Origin: a virus
DNA: 52,042 nucleotides
Reading direction: 5' to 3' (one strand)
IMG/VR virus record: IMGVR_UViG_3300021475_000019
Coordinates: 1 to 52,042 of that record
The translations under genes and the position numbers were made by a program. The notes under the pieces were generated by a model. That model was not told the origin of the DNA. It did no database searches and was given only the letters and a program-made list of their open reading frames with translations. Positions within the stretch are counted from its first letter, which is position 1. Each line of letters begins with the position of its first letter. Of the stretch, positions 21,740 through 30,296 are shown in pieces.

Positions 21740-22726
21740 TCACTTCTTGATGCCGTTAAACAGAATGTGGGCGAGCGGGTTGCGCATTTCCAGACCCCAT
21801 TCGCAGACGATCATGCGCGTCTCGGCGTCGCCGGTTCTGGCCATTAACAATTGCCTGAAGGCGCGGAAGAACGCGACCGCCGCATAGTCGGGATCGATCA
21901 GGAGCCCGATGTCGGGCTGCAGCCAGCGCGACGGCGCGACCTTCACCCGGCCGAAGTCGGTGGCGATCACGTCGATGGTGCTGACCACCTCGGTCTTGCC
22001 GACCAGGACCTGCGAGGTCGAGCGGCCGGTGAACGAGGAGATCGTGCGCTTCGGGCCCGGCGGGACGATCCACATCGTGGGCGAGCCGCCGTTCTGGTAG
22101 GCCTGCTGCATCGCGTCGCCGAGCATTGCCTCGGTGATGGTCACCTGCACCCCGGCGGCGGGGGCCGCGAAGACATCGGTGGCCGCCACCGGCAGGCCGG
22201 TCACGACGGTGCCGGGCGCGACGGCTGCGGCGACGGTCGAGTTTTTGTCGACGGCGCGGCCGAGCCAGTGGGCGAAGGCCTCGGTGGTCCTCGCGGTGGG
22301 GCCCGTGTCGTTGCCGTCGTTGCGTTGCTGGCGAGAGCAGAGGATGCTCTCCATGTCCGACTTCAACACCTTGGCGGCGAGGGCCATCTGGTGGGCCATC
22401 TCCGACCCCTTGCCCGCCGCGTCGCTCTCCTCCTGCGAGCCTGAGACGGTGGCGTCGCGTTCCGAAATCTGGGTCACATTGTTGCGGCGGATCGTCGGCT
22501 GAGACGGGCCGTTAGCCAGGGCGAACCCTTCAAGTTGGGCGTTGCCAAGGTTAACGAGCGGCAGGAACTCGGTCTGCCAATCGAAGATCCTGTTCTTTAC
22601 ATTGCGCCGCCGGATTGCCGACATAACCGGCGTATCGAACGGGTCAATGTTATAGATGGCGTTGGAGAGATCTTCGCGGTTTGCTTGGGCGTTATAAGTC
22701 GTGAATGCGTTCGTGACCTTGGGCAC
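21740..22726 (-). CDS. major capsid protein (SU10-type / DUF5309)
   Basis: I place the start at GTG 22726 because GAAAGGA lies eight bases upstream; a longer frame to 22777 uses TTG without a ribosome-binding site. The 328-residue protein opens PKVTNAFTTYNAQANREDLSNAIYNIDPFDTPVMSAIRR, followed by FDWQTEFLPLVN and a C-terminal FGRVKVAPSRWLQPDIGLLIDPDYAAVAF, which is the pattern of the SU10-like HK97-fold major head protein. The N-terminal arm begins immediately at the start, so no long processed delta domain is evident; scaffolding is supplied by the next gene upstream. Confidence 0.83.
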   Translation of the reverse strand: MPKVTNAFTTYNAQANREDLSNAIYNIDPFDTPVMSAIRRRNVKNRIFDWQTEFLPLVNLGNAQLEGFALANGPSQPTIRRNNVTQISERDATVSGSQEESDAAGKGSEMAHQMALAAKVLKSDMESILCSRQQRNDGNDTGPTARTTEAFAHWLGRAVDKNSTVAAAVAPGTVVTGLPVAATDVFAAPAAGVQVTITEAMLGDAMQQAYQNGGSPTMWIVPPGPKRTISSFTGRSTSQVLVGKTEVVSTIDVIATDFGRVKVAPSRWLQPDIGLLIDPDYAAVAFFRAFRQLLMARTGDAETRMIVCEWGLEMRNPLAHILFNGIKK

Positions 22727-22833
22727 GGGGTATATCCTTTCGGGCAAGAGGGATCGCCGCCGGTAGTTGGCGGACAATTGGCTCTAGCCCGAAGGTCTAG
22801 ACTATGCGCTCCAGCCCTAAGACTGGACAGTAC

Positions 22834-23988
22834 TTAACGACCACCCCGCAGAAACTGCGCCATCACCACGGCTGCGTCATCGACGCGGCCGGTGCTTGCG
22901 AGCCGTCTCTGGGCGTCGTTCATCGAGCGCGCGGCTCCATTGCCGACGCGCGGGGCCGATCCAGGTTGGAGCGCGCCTTGGCGCTCCGGCTGGACCGGGA
23001 AAGGCTTATTGGCGACCATCTTGTCGTACTTGGCGGCTTTCAGGGCGACCGACAGCATCCGCTCGTCGTAGGTCGTGCCGATCTCGTCCTCGCTGAAGCC
23101 GTGCGCGGCCAAGGTGCGCCGCATGGAGGTGATGGCGTTGTCGACCTCGGTCTGGTTGGCGAGCTTGTTCTTGCTGCGGAACTTGTCGAACTCAGCCCGC
23201 GCGTAGGCCGCGCTGCGCTGGACGTTGTCGTTCCAGGCCTCCTGCTGCGCCTGCGCCCGCCGCTGGCGGATCTGGTTCAGCGTGCCGTAGACCGCCTTGT
23301 AGTTGCTTTCGAGCTGGTGGGCGGCGGCTGGGTCCTGCCGGTAGAGCTGGTCCCAGTCGGGTTCCTTGGGGATGAGCGCCGCGAACTCTTCCTCTTGGCG
23401 CTGGCAGAGCTGGACGTAGGCGTCGCGGGCGTGCATGGCCTCGGCGCCGCGCTGGTCGATGGTCTTGGCGACCTCGACCATTTGCGACATCCGGTGGTTG
23501 AACGTCTCCTCGCGCTGGTAGCCCTTGAGCGCCTCATTGAGGCTGACCTCGCGCTCTTCGCCGTCTACCTGGATCTTGTACCGGGGGGAGGCGTCTTCGC
23601 CTTCGTCCCCATCGGCGCCGGGCCCCTTGTCTGGTTTTTCAGCGTCTGGATCGGCATCGTCGGGGTCTTCCCCGATGCGCTCTGGCGGCTGATCTTGGGC
23701 TGCGTCGTCATTGTCGTTGGCGGGGGCTGGAACACGTTTCGGGGCCCTCTGAGCGGGCTCCCCTTCTTCAGACCGGCCATCGGCAACTCTCCTCTCATGC
23801 TCCAGCAATCGCGGGTCGGGCCCGCCGTCGCGCGTGTCGCCGAACTCGTCGCCCTCAGTCTCGCGCGGTTGGAAGATGTGTTCGGGCTTGGCGGTCGAGA
23901 CGAAGCGGCCAGACTGGTCGCGCTGCCGCGTGGCCTGGGGGATCTCCTGGGCGAACGCCTCGCGGGCCTCGTCGATGCCTTCAGGCAT
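22834..23988 (-). CDS. capsid scaffolding-type protein
   Basis: The 384-residue protein from ATG 23988 is acidic and disordered-looking in its first ~150 residues (APANDNDDAAQDQPPERIGEDPDDADPD). It then has YKIQVDGEEREVSLNEALKGYQREETFNHRM, a conserved motif of scaffolding-like proteins, and long charged helices (RQEEEFAALIPKEPDWDQLY, NDNVQRSAAYARAEFDKF). Position directly upstream of the capsid gene and this composition indicate the internal scaffold for procapsid assembly. A long open frame on the opposite strand is an antisense artefact. Confidence 0.75.
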   Translation of the reverse strand: MPEGIDEAREAFAQEIPQATRQRDQSGRFVSTAKPEHIFQPRETEGDEFGDTRDGGPDPRLLEHERRVADGRSEEGEPAQRAPKRVPAPANDNDDAAQDQPPERIGEDPDDADPDAEKPDKGPGADGDEGEDASPRYKIQVDGEEREVSLNEALKGYQREETFNHRMSQMVEVAKTIDQRGAEAMHARDAYVQLCQRQEEEFAALIPKEPDWDQLYRQDPAAAHQLESNYKAVYGTLNQIRQRRAQAQQEAWNDNVQRSAAYARAEFDKFRSKNKLANQTEVDNAITSMRRTLAAHGFSEDEIGTTYDERMLSVALKAAKYDKMVANKPFPVQPERQGALQPGSAPRVGNGAARSMNDAQRRLASTGRVDDAAVVMAQFLRGGR

Positions 23989-24253
23989 TGCGGGCGCTCC
24001 GCTGGGCGTCGATGCGGTAATTGTCGAGGAGGGCGCCGAGAGCCAGGGGGATGACATCGAGGGCGCGCAGGCGAGCGGCCAATTCGTCCTGCTTCGGGCC
24101 CGCGTGCGGCAGGTCGACCAGCTCGTTGAACCATTGCTGCCGGAGCGCCCGGTAAACGTGGCCGAACGCCTGATCGTTCAATAGAGCTTTAGCGGAGGCC
24201 GCGAGTTCCCGGCGCTCGCTAAGGTTCTCGATCTTTTCCCGACTGCCCAGCAT
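23981..24253 (-). CDS. small conserved protein between portal and scaffold
   Basis: 90 residues: a helix REKIENLSERRELAASAKALLNDQAFGHVYRALRQQWFNELVDLPHAGPKQDELAARLRALDVIPLALGALLDNYRID. This short all-helical type is regularly found just before scaffold or capsid genes in podo- and siphoviruses and has no established role. The stop overlaps the scaffold start by eight bases. Confidence 0.68.
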   Translation of the reverse strand: MLGSREKIENLSERRELAASAKALLNDQAFGHVYRALRQQWFNELVDLPHAGPKQDELAARLRALDVIPLALGALLDNYRIDAQRSARNA

Positions 24254-24268
24254 CGCACGGTTGCCACA

Positions 24269-24306
24269 GCAACCGGTGTTGTCACGTGGACAACACTACT
24301 GGTTGC
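24269..24306. terminator. compound hairpin between portal unit and capsid unit
   Basis: GTGTTGTC (24276-24283) pairs perfectly with GACAACAC (24289-24296) around ACGTG, and the flanking GCAACC (24269) pairs with GGTTGC (24301-24306), making a long two-part stem. It lies in one of the few true gaps of the late operon. No T-run follows in the leftward direction, so attenuation or mRNA processing that separates portal from capsid expression is as likely as termination. Confidence 0.5.
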
Positions 24307-24325
24307 TTGGATAAATACTTCGGAT

Positions 24326-24526
24326 TTACCCTTCGGGCAAGCGCCTGCGTCCGTCGAAGCCATCCAGCGGGTAGAGCGCCAGGAGCGTCGCCTCGAACAT
24401 CTCGTCGTCGTCTTCGGGGTCCCAACCGTCCGCCTCCCGACGCTCGCGGCGGACCAGCTCCTTGACCAAGAGCTTGAGCGCCTTCCGCTTCCACCAATCG
24501 GGCTCGACGAACACCCGCATGTCCAT
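24326..24526 (-). CDS. small charged protein after the portal
   Basis: 66 residues from ATG 24526, which overlaps the portal stop (TGATG). The protein has DWWKRKALKLLVKELVRRERREADGW, then an acidic stretch DPEDDDEMFEATLLALYPLDG and a basic end. No family recognised. It is translationally coupled to the portal gene, so an assembly role is possible. Confidence 0.55.
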   Translation of the reverse strand: MDMRVFVEPDWWKRKALKLLVKELVRRERREADGWDPEDDDEMFEATLLALYPLDGFDGRRRLPEG

Positions 24527-26709
24527 CACGCGCCCCCTCCCGGCCCATTGTCGTTTTGTGGTTCCGGCGTGGCGGCCTTGGCCATGTCGACGACGACCTG
24601 GGCCATGTCGACCTGATGGTCGAGGGCCTGCTGGACCTGCTGCACCTGGAGCTTGGCGTCGTCGTAGGCCTGCTGCTGGGCGAGCTTGTCCCTTCTGAAC
24701 GCCTCGTCCTGGGCCTGCTTCTGGGCGTTGAACTGCTGGGTCCCGATGTCCTTCGCGGTCTGGCTCTTGACCTTCTCGTAGTTGGCGCGTGCCGCGATGG
24801 TCATCGCGTCGGGCTCCTTCGGCGCGCTCTGCATCTGCTGGATGACCTGCGGCGGCGGCGTCTTGAAGTAGCGGCCGGTGTTTTTAATGTTGGCGATTTC
24901 CAGCATATCGCTAATCGTGTTGAGCATCTCCGGGATGCCGACGACCGGGTTCTGCGGCCCGAATTGCTGGAAGACCATCATCTGGTCCTGCTTGATCTGC
25001 TGCAGGGTCATCATCCGCACCGTGTCCGAGCCCTTGCCCAGCGTCGGGTTGACCTCGACGCTCATGTCGGCGTCGAACATCGACGTGTGGTAGGTAGCCC
25101 ATGAGCCGTTGATCTTCAGCGTGCGCGACTGGTTCTCGTTCTCCACGATCTCGTTGAACAGCCCGTGAAACAAATCGCGGTAGCCTGTCTCGGCGAGGAC
25201 GCGCGCGACCAGTTCGGTCCTTTCCTGCTGGCCGTTGATGACCGCCTCGACGCCGATCATCGTGCTGCTCTGCAGGGCCTTCGGGTCGAGCCCGCGCGCG
25301 GCGTCGGAGAGGCCCGTGCGGCGCTGCTGCACGGCGTCGAGGTATTCGAGGACCGGCAGGGCCTGCTGGCCGACGAAGGGGGTCGAGGCGAATTGCACGG
25401 CGGCCGAGGGGTCGCCCCTGGTCCTGATCACGGCGCCCAGGTCGTCGTTGAGCGCGTCGTCGAGATTGGTCACCAGCTCGTTGACGACCGTCTTCGGGTT
25501 GATGCTTTCGGCCAAGCTATCCAACACGCCGCGCGTCATGTTGGTCTTGATGCGCTGGATGTCGATGGTGAGGTCGGCGATGCTGTCGCCGACCAGGGTG
25601 TGGGCGATGGGGTCACAGGAGAAGAGCGCGATCTTGATCCGGTTGGCGGGCTCGTCGCGCACGATGGCGTGGTCCTCGCCCATGGTGCAGATGTAGCGCA
25701 GCTCGGCGACGCCATCGCCGTCGCTGTCGGCGCGGATGTACCACTCGCCGTACAGGACGCCGTCGCCGACGCGGGTCGACATGCCCCGGCCGGGGTTCCT
25801 AATCATGGCCTCCATGGTGAAGTTGTGGACATCCTGCGTCTGCAGGTAGTTCGCGGCGAGGTCGCGCGGGTAGCCCATCGCGGTCAGTTCATCGATGGAG
25901 ACGATCCGTTCATGGCCGACGAGGCGGGACTTGGCGAAGGTCCGCGCATAACGATCCAGTCGCATCTCCTCCGGCGGCACGCCCTCGACGCGGGTGATCG
26001 GCTTGTTCTCGGTGCCCTCGATGGTGACATCGACGCCACCCTGCTCATTTTGCACCAGAGAGCCCGGCACGACGGTTGCGGTCGGCTCCTCCGACATCAG
26101 CATCTGGAGCTGCTCCATGCTGATGTTTTGGAACTGCTTGCGCTTCACCGCCTTGGTGTTGTCGGTCCACCACTTGACGAAGCCGGTCTTCACCGTCAGC
26201 GCATCCTTGAAGGCGCCATACAAGGTCAGGAAGCCGGGGTTGTCTTGCCAGAAAACGTAATTGCAATAATTGGTCGCCTGCTCGGCCATCGCCTCATCTT
26301 GGGGGCTGCGCGGAACGAGACTGATGACGTTCTCGGACGCGGCGAAGATGCGCACCAGCGAGGGCAGCATCATCAGGATGGCGTCGCGCACGTCGGTGGA
26401 GATGAATGAGCTTTTCGATGGGCCTTCGGTCGGGCCGAGCATCTCCTCGAAGGTGGCGTTGGGGTCTTCGACGATCAGCGTGTCGCTGTAGCCGGTGAGG
26501 CCGCCCAGTGACGGCAGCATGCCGTAGTAGTATTTCTGCGCTTCGTCGCGCTTGGGCGCGAGGACGCTATTCTCGTAGTCCTTGCTGTCGGTGATCATCG
26601 CGTGGATGAATTGGCGATAGGTATCGGGATCGCCGGGGTCGTATGTGTTCGGTGTTCCGCCGTCACCCTTGAAGGTGAAGATGCGTTCGACGCCGTCGGT
26701 GTTGGCCAT
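24526..26709 (-). CDS. portal protein (SU10-type)
   Basis: The 727-residue protein from ATG 26709 has the features of the large podovirus portals. It includes YYYGMLPSLGGLTGYSDTLIVEDP near residue 60, STDVRDAILMMLPSLVRIFAASENVISLVP, a clip/stem region DSIADLTIDIQRIKTNMTRGVLDSLAESINPKTV, RRTGLSDAARGLDPKALQSSTMIGV, and a long Gln-rich coiled-coil C-terminus (QKQAQDEAFRRDKLAQQQAYDDAKLQVQQVQQ) as in barrel-forming portals. Twelve copies would form the DNA channel and bind the terminase. GGAGCGCG lies just before the start region. Confidence 0.87.
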   Translation of the reverse strand: MANTDGVERIFTFKGDGGTPNTYDPGDPDTYRQFIHAMITDSKDYENSVLAPKRDEAQKYYYGMLPSLGGLTGYSDTLIVEDPNATFEEMLGPTEGPSKSSFISTDVRDAILMMLPSLVRIFAASENVISLVPRSPQDEAMAEQATNYCNYVFWQDNPGFLTLYGAFKDALTVKTGFVKWWTDNTKAVKRKQFQNISMEQLQMLMSEEPTATVVPGSLVQNEQGGVDVTIEGTENKPITRVEGVPPEEMRLDRYARTFAKSRLVGHERIVSIDELTAMGYPRDLAANYLQTQDVHNFTMEAMIRNPGRGMSTRVGDGVLYGEWYIRADSDGDGVAELRYICTMGEDHAIVRDEPANRIKIALFSCDPIAHTLVGDSIADLTIDIQRIKTNMTRGVLDSLAESINPKTVVNELVTNLDDALNDDLGAVIRTRGDPSAAVQFASTPFVGQQALPVLEYLDAVQQRRTGLSDAARGLDPKALQSSTMIGVEAVINGQQERTELVARVLAETGYRDLFHGLFNEIVENENQSRTLKINGSWATYHTSMFDADMSVEVNPTLGKGSDTVRMMTLQQIKQDQMMVFQQFGPQNPVVGIPEMLNTISDMLEIANIKNTGRYFKTPPPQVIQQMQSAPKEPDAMTIAARANYEKVKSQTAKDIGTQQFNAQKQAQDEAFRRDKLAQQQAYDDAKLQVQQVQQALDHQVDMAQVVVDMAKAATPEPQNDNGPGGGA

Positions 26710-26829
26710 TGGCCATCGCGCTCCGAGGAGGACCAACCAGGCGGAGAGCTGGTCCCTTGGAGCTGACCGAATACTGGCGACCTTATCCTGATTTCATAGG
26801 TCCTGTCATGCCCCCAATGGTCGCGTGGC

Positions 26830-27111
26830 TCAGGAGCGAGCGGTCGAAGGGGGAGTACTGGCTTCGGCCGCAGTGGTGGCTCGCCGAGCATGATCCCTGA
26901 CGAGCCACGCGGTGAGGAAATCAACCAAACACTCGATTTGGCTCCGATTGACGACGACGCTCGCCTCTTCATCGCCCTTATCGAGTATGGAAAGCTCCAC
27001 TCGCGGCTCATCGAAACACGGCTCGACGACCAATTCCCTCGTTTCCCCGCGCCCGCTCTCGGTCAGCATCAGTCTGGCGCTAAGGTAGTCGACATCCGGC
27101 GGCTTGTTCAC
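26830..27111 (-). CDS. small protein between large terminase and portal
   Basis: 93 residues starting at GTG 27111, which overlaps the terminase stop (GTGA). It is a beta-rich start (PDVDYLSARLMLTESGRGETRELVVEPCFDEPRVELSILDKGDEEASVVVNRSQIECLVDFLTAWLV) followed by a basic disordered tail. Not recognised. The 120 bases between its stop and the portal start contain no further gene that I can see. Confidence 0.6.
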   Translation of the reverse strand: MNKPPDVDYLSARLMLTESGRGETRELVVEPCFDEPRVELSILDKGDEEASVVVNRSQIECLVDFLTAWLVRDHARRATTAAEASTPPSTARS

Positions 27112-28466
27112 ACGATGCCTCGGATCTTCCGCCGCATGGCGCCGCGCCGGAGCATTGAGGCCGATAGGCCGGTGACGAGGTGGAAGCCGACGGCGGCGGT
27201 CTGGAAGGCGTCGGCGCCGTGGCTGTGCGGTCCTGGCCCATGCACCGGCTGGCCCATCTTGCTCTTGTGGTAGCCGCGCAGCATGGCCAACCCGGTCTTG
27301 CATTTGACCTCGTCGAAATAGGCCGCGCCGAGCATGGCGCGCGAAGCGTTGATGCCGTCCTCCTTACTGCGGATGCGGGGCACGGTGATGATCGGCTCGT
27401 CCTTCGGGATCAATTCGCCGAGCGTCGCGCGTCGGCTCTTGGCCGACGAGATCTCGCGCGCCTCGATGTCGTGTGGCAGGAGGTGGCACTGGTAGTGAAA
27501 GGCGCCCTCGGTCGCCTTCTTGCGCAAGACCGAGGTCCAATGATTAAAGTCCTTGCCGACGCCCATCATGTAGTCGACGAAGTGGACCTCGCGGCCGGTG
27601 TTCTGCCACAGCCAGATCGAGGTGTAGTCGTGGACGCCGAGGTCCCATGAGGTGATGACCGGGCTCGAAAGATCGACCGGCACGCTGCACACCCGGCCCT
27701 GCAGGGCGAGTGCGTTGAGGGCCTCGGCGTAATAGGCGCCCTCGACCGGCGCGTCGAACGAGCATTCCATCTCGCGCGCGTATTCGTCGGGGCTCATGTC
27801 CTGGGTCAGCTCTTTGGCTTCGGCGTAGGACAGCGCCTCCTCGCCTGTCTCTGAGAGGGGGATCAGGAACACGTCCCATCGGTCTGGGTCGGCCTCGGCG
27901 CGCAGGCGCAGGGTGTTGAAGTGGTCGTCGCCGTTGCTCGTTCCGCTGACGATGGCCCAGCCCCGATAGTCGGCCAGGGCCGGTCGGACGACGGTCGAGA
28001 ACACGGTCTTTTGCAGCAAGGGGTACTCGTCCAACGCGATGCCGTCGAAGTACATGCCCCTCATTCTCTCGTAGGCGCTCATGCCGCCGTAGAGCTTGAT
28101 GATCGCGCCGTTGTGCGGCATCACGATTGCAAGTTCGCCTTCGAGGAAGCGCACGCCGTCGATGCTCGCGGTGTACTGCTTCAGGTAGGACCAGACGAGA
28201 TCTTTGGCCTGTTCGAACGACGGGCCAACGTAGCCGTAGCGCGGCGGCGGCCACTGCCTGGGGTTGAGGTAGGCGGCCCTGATCAAATGATTGGCGATGG
28301 CCACTGTCTTGCCTGCGCGTCGGTGGCAGCAGGCGAAGATCCACCTTTTCTGCGAGGCGTGCAGGCGCAGGAAATGACGGCGCGGCCGGTAGGGAATGAC
28401 CAGCGGCGCGTCGGCGCCGCTGGCGTTGTCGTTGGCGTGCGTCTGGTTGTCGGTGGCGAAGGTCAC
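27108..28466 (-). CDS. terL: terminase large subunit
   Basis: The 452-residue protein has the ATPase motifs: Walker A in CCHRRAGKTVAIANH, Walker B in YFDGIALDEYPLL, and the coupling region AIVSGTSNG. The nuclease domain shows the RNase-H-like Asp in SWDLGVHDYTSIWLW, DIEAREISSAKSRR, and a final HSHGADAFQTAAVGF where Asp completes the metal site. It cuts and pumps DNA into the procapsid. GTG 28466 is the start, one base before the TAA of the preceding gene. The packaging type (headful or cohesive) cannot be fixed from sequence here. Confidence 0.93.
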   Translation of the reverse strand: MTFATDNQTHANDNASGADAPLVIPYRPRRHFLRLHASQKRWIFACCHRRAGKTVAIANHLIRAAYLNPRQWPPPRYGYVGPSFEQAKDLVWSYLKQYTASIDGVRFLEGELAIVMPHNGAIIKLYGGMSAYERMRGMYFDGIALDEYPLLQKTVFSTVVRPALADYRGWAIVSGTSNGDDHFNTLRLRAEADPDRWDVFLIPLSETGEEALSYAEAKELTQDMSPDEYAREMECSFDAPVEGAYYAEALNALALQGRVCSVPVDLSSPVITSWDLGVHDYTSIWLWQNTGREVHFVDYMMGVGKDFNHWTSVLRKKATEGAFHYQCHLLPHDIEAREISSAKSRRATLGELIPKDEPIITVPRIRSKEDGINASRAMLGAAYFDEVKCKTGLAMLRGYHKSKMGQPVHGPGPHSHGADAFQTAAVGFHLVTGLSASMLRRGAMRRKIRGIV

Positions 28467-28919
28467 TTAGCCGTGCGGGGTGGGCTGCACCGGGGGCGCG
28501 GTCTTCACCGTCCAGGTCTGCGTGTTGGGGTTCCAGATGGCGAGGACGACCTCATGGGCGATGTCTTCAGGCGGGGGCGGCAGCTCCTCGCCCGATGGCG
28601 GCACCCACGGATGTGCGGGGCCAGGGGGCAGGCCCTGATCGGGGCGGGCGGGGCCGCCTTCCTCGATGCCCCAGCTCGGATCGACCGGGCGGCCAGGACG
28701 CACAGGGCCGGTGCTGGGGTACTCAGGGGACCAAGAGCCGGGGGGCCGGTTGCCGACATGCGGCGGGCGGCCGGGCAAGCCCTGGTCGGGATAGTAGCCG
28801 CCGCCGGGCAAGCCCTGGTCGGGATACGCGGGGGAGCCGGGCAGGCCTTGGTCGGGGTGCAGACCGGGGATACGGCCCGGCATTTCACCGAGCGGGATGA
28901 TCAACGCGATTTGAGCCAT
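28467..28919 (-). CDS. PDQGLPG-repeat phage protein
   Basis: 150 residues from ATG 28919. After a short hydrophobic start (AQIALIIPLGEMPG) it contains four copies of a Pro/Gly motif (HPDQGLPG, YPDQGLPG, YPDQGLPG, RPDQGLPP), a Pro-rich middle and an ordered C-terminus (HEVVLAIWNPNTQTWTVKT). Proteins with repeated PDQGLPG are common in alphaproteobacterial phages and prophages near the terminase; function unknown. The repeats are nearly identical at DNA level and prone to length change. TTGGGAAAACCTCC at the start contains a usable ribosome-binding site on the minus strand (GGAGG). Confidence 0.7.
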   Translation of the reverse strand: MAQIALIIPLGEMPGRIPGLHPDQGLPGSPAYPDQGLPGGGYYPDQGLPGRPPHVGNRPPGSWSPEYPSTGPVRPGRPVDPSWGIEEGGPARPDQGLPPGPAHPWVPPSGEELPPPPEDIAHEVVLAIWNPNTQTWTVKTAPPVQPTPHG

Positions 28920-28953
28920 TGGGAAAACCTCCTTGGGGAGGCCTTCGGGCTTA

Positions 28954-29160
28954 TCACGCTGGTGTGACAACAGATACGCATGGCGCGGGGCCATCATCGA
29001 TTTCGCCAATCTCGATCAGCCATTCGCGGGCTTTCGTTCGTTCGGCCTCGTCGGGAATGTCGGCGAGCCATTGGCAGACGTGGCAGCGTTCGCGAACCTC
29101 GTCGAGCATGTCATAAACGTCGGCCCCGCAATCCTTGCAAACGAAGGTGAGGTCTTTCAT
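28954..29160 (-). CDS. small zinc-binding protein
   Basis: 68 residues beginning KDLTFVCKDCGADVYDMLDEVRERCHVCQWLADIPDEAERTKAREWL: two CxxC pairs ~20 residues apart form a zinc ribbon, followed by a helix. Such proteins recur in terminase-proximal operons of alphaproteobacterial phages. Start ATG 29160 overlaps the previous stop. Confidence 0.65.
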   Translation of the reverse strand: MKDLTFVCKDCGADVYDMLDEVRERCHVCQWLADIPDEAERTKAREWLIEIGEIDDGPAPCVSVVTPA

Positions 29161-29465
29161 TTGCGAACGGTCACGCGGATGAAGGCGTCAGGTCCGCGCA
29201 GGTTGCGGACGAAGTCGGCGAAGCTCTCGGAGCCGCAAAGCGCGCGGATCTGCCGCTCCTCCTTGTAGCGTTTGATGGTTCTGAGGCCTTCGACAGCGCA
29301 GTCTGGGCAATAGGCCTTGGACACGAACAGAAAGCCGCCGCTCTCCGGCCTGTCGGTCCAGTCCTGGTCGCAGATGTCGCAGACGACATTGCGGCCAACC
29401 GGGATTGCCTCGCCTGGGTGTTCGAAGGCGGCATCCCACGCCTGCTTCATTTCGTCCTTCATCAT
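29157..29465 (-). CDS. zinc-ribbon protein
   Basis: 102 residues with VVCDICDQDWTDRPESGGFLFVSKAYCPDCAVEG: two C..C pairs around a beta-hairpin, the classic zinc ribbon (residues ~28-57). It is followed by a helical region IKRYKEERQIRALCGSESFADFVRNLRGPD. Possibly DNA-binding or a protein-interaction module. It is coupled by overlaps to genes on both sides. Confidence 0.65.
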   Translation of the reverse strand: MMKDEMKQAWDAAFEHPGEAIPVGRNVVCDICDQDWTDRPESGGFLFVSKAYCPDCAVEGLRTIKRYKEERQIRALCGSESFADFVRNLRGPDAFIRVTVRK

Positions 29466-29872
29466 TCCTCCTCGACCGTGCCTTCGATCATTGGCGGCTC
29501 AGGTCTGCGACTGTCCTCAGGCGGGAGCCACGTGAGGGTGAGCGCGCCGCCCTTGCTCGGCATTTTGAGCTCAAGATCGTTCGCGTGATGGAAGCCGCGT
29601 CGTTGCGCCGCGCGGCTCTTGAGGAACTCTTTCGCCGAGGCGAGCTGGTTGGAGAAGTGGTCCTCGTCGTTAAGGCCCTTGAACAGGACGGAGAGCGTCT
29701 TGTCGACGCCGCGCGCGATCACCTCGTCGAGCGCGCGTCTGAGGACCGGCGTGTTCATGATGAAGAGGCGCAGCTCCTCGCTGTCGGCCTCGATGTCGTC
29801 GGCGACGGCGGTGATGTCGCCGTTCTTGGCGATGATCATCGGCCTAAGCGCGTCGGGGTCGAAGTCGCTCAT
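29462..29872 (-). CDS. probable terminase small subunit
   Basis: 136 residues from ATG 29872. The N-terminal half (ALRPMIIAKNGDITAVADDIEADSEELRLFIMNTPVLRRALDEVI) has the layout of an HTH DNA-binding domain: a helix, a G-containing turn, a recognition helix. The second half has KTLSVLFKGLNDEDHFSNQLASAKEFLKSRAAQRRGF, like the oligomerisation helices of TerS proteins, and it ends with an acidic tail. It lies four genes before terL in the same operon. The assignment rests on this pattern and position and would need a profile search. Confidence 0.5.
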   Translation of the reverse strand: MSDFDPDALRPMIIAKNGDITAVADDIEADSEELRLFIMNTPVLRRALDEVIARGVDKTLSVLFKGLNDEDHFSNQLASAKEFLKSRAAQRRGFHHANDLELKMPSKGGALTLTWLPPEDSRRPEPPMIEGTVEEE

Positions 29873-30018
29873 CGCCTCATCATCCTGTGCAGCTCCCTGG
29901 CGGCGTCCACCAGAGGCTTGTGCGCCCGCACGCAATAGGCGACGCCGTTGCGGTAGCCGACGCCGTAGGCCACCATCAGGCCGACGACGATGCCGCAGGT
30001 GAGCGTGAGGTTGCTCAT
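29869..30018 (-). CDS. 49-residue single-pass membrane peptide
   Basis: ATG 30018 overlaps the preceding stop and the TGA at 29869 overlaps the next ATG. The peptide is SNLTLTCGIVVGLMVAYGVG (transmembrane) followed by YRNGVAYCVRAHKPLVDAARELHRMMRR, a basic cytoplasmic or periplasmic helix. Overlapping starts on both sides argue that it is real. Function unknown. Confidence 0.6.
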   Translation of the reverse strand: MSNLTLTCGIVVGLMVAYGVGYRNGVAYCVRAHKPLVDAARELHRMMRR

Positions 30019-30296
30019 GCTTTATTGACCGGCTTGCTGTCGAGGACCTCCTGCACGATCTCGTTGATCGAACCGGCGGGCATGTCGGTATCAAGCGCGG
30101 GGTCGTAGGTCTTTGCCGCGCAGACGTGGCAGATGACCTCGACGAGGCCGGGCGTGAGGCGCAGGACCTTTTGGCCCGATGGGTAGACGCCGACTTTCTC
30201 GCCGCACAAGGCGCAATCCATCGTCGTCTGACCGGGATGCACCTTGTGCATGTCGATCAGGCGCATGGCGACGAGGGCCGTTCGTTGCTTGCTCAC
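30015..30296 (-). CDS. zinc-binding small protein
   Basis: 93 residues: a basic start (SKQRTALVAMRLIDMHK), MDCALCGEKVGVYPSGQKVL, LVEVICHVCAAKTYDPAL, so two CxxC pairs ~30 residues apart likely hold one zinc. The C-terminal helix INEIVQEVLDSKPVNKA is charged. Not recognised beyond zinc ribbon. Confidence 0.62.
   Translation of the reverse strand: MSKQRTALVAMRLIDMHKVHPGQTTMDCALCGEKVGVYPSGQKVLRLTPGLVEVICHVCAAKTYDPALDTDMPAGSINEIVQEVLDSKPVNKA

Noticed and set aside
22804-24054. Long rightward open frame (416 codons) opposite the scaffold gene
   Set aside because: It is antisense to a well-supported gene with ribosome-binding site and overlap structure. High GC at third codon positions produces such mirror frames.
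25165-26409. Rightward open frame (414 codons) opposite the portal gene
   Set aside because: Antisense artefact of the portal gene; composition dominated by Val, Gly, Asp and His, no domain, no start signals.
26709-26830. A gene between the portal and the 93-residue protein
   Set aside because: Only a 7-codon frame with ATG exists there on the leftward strand.
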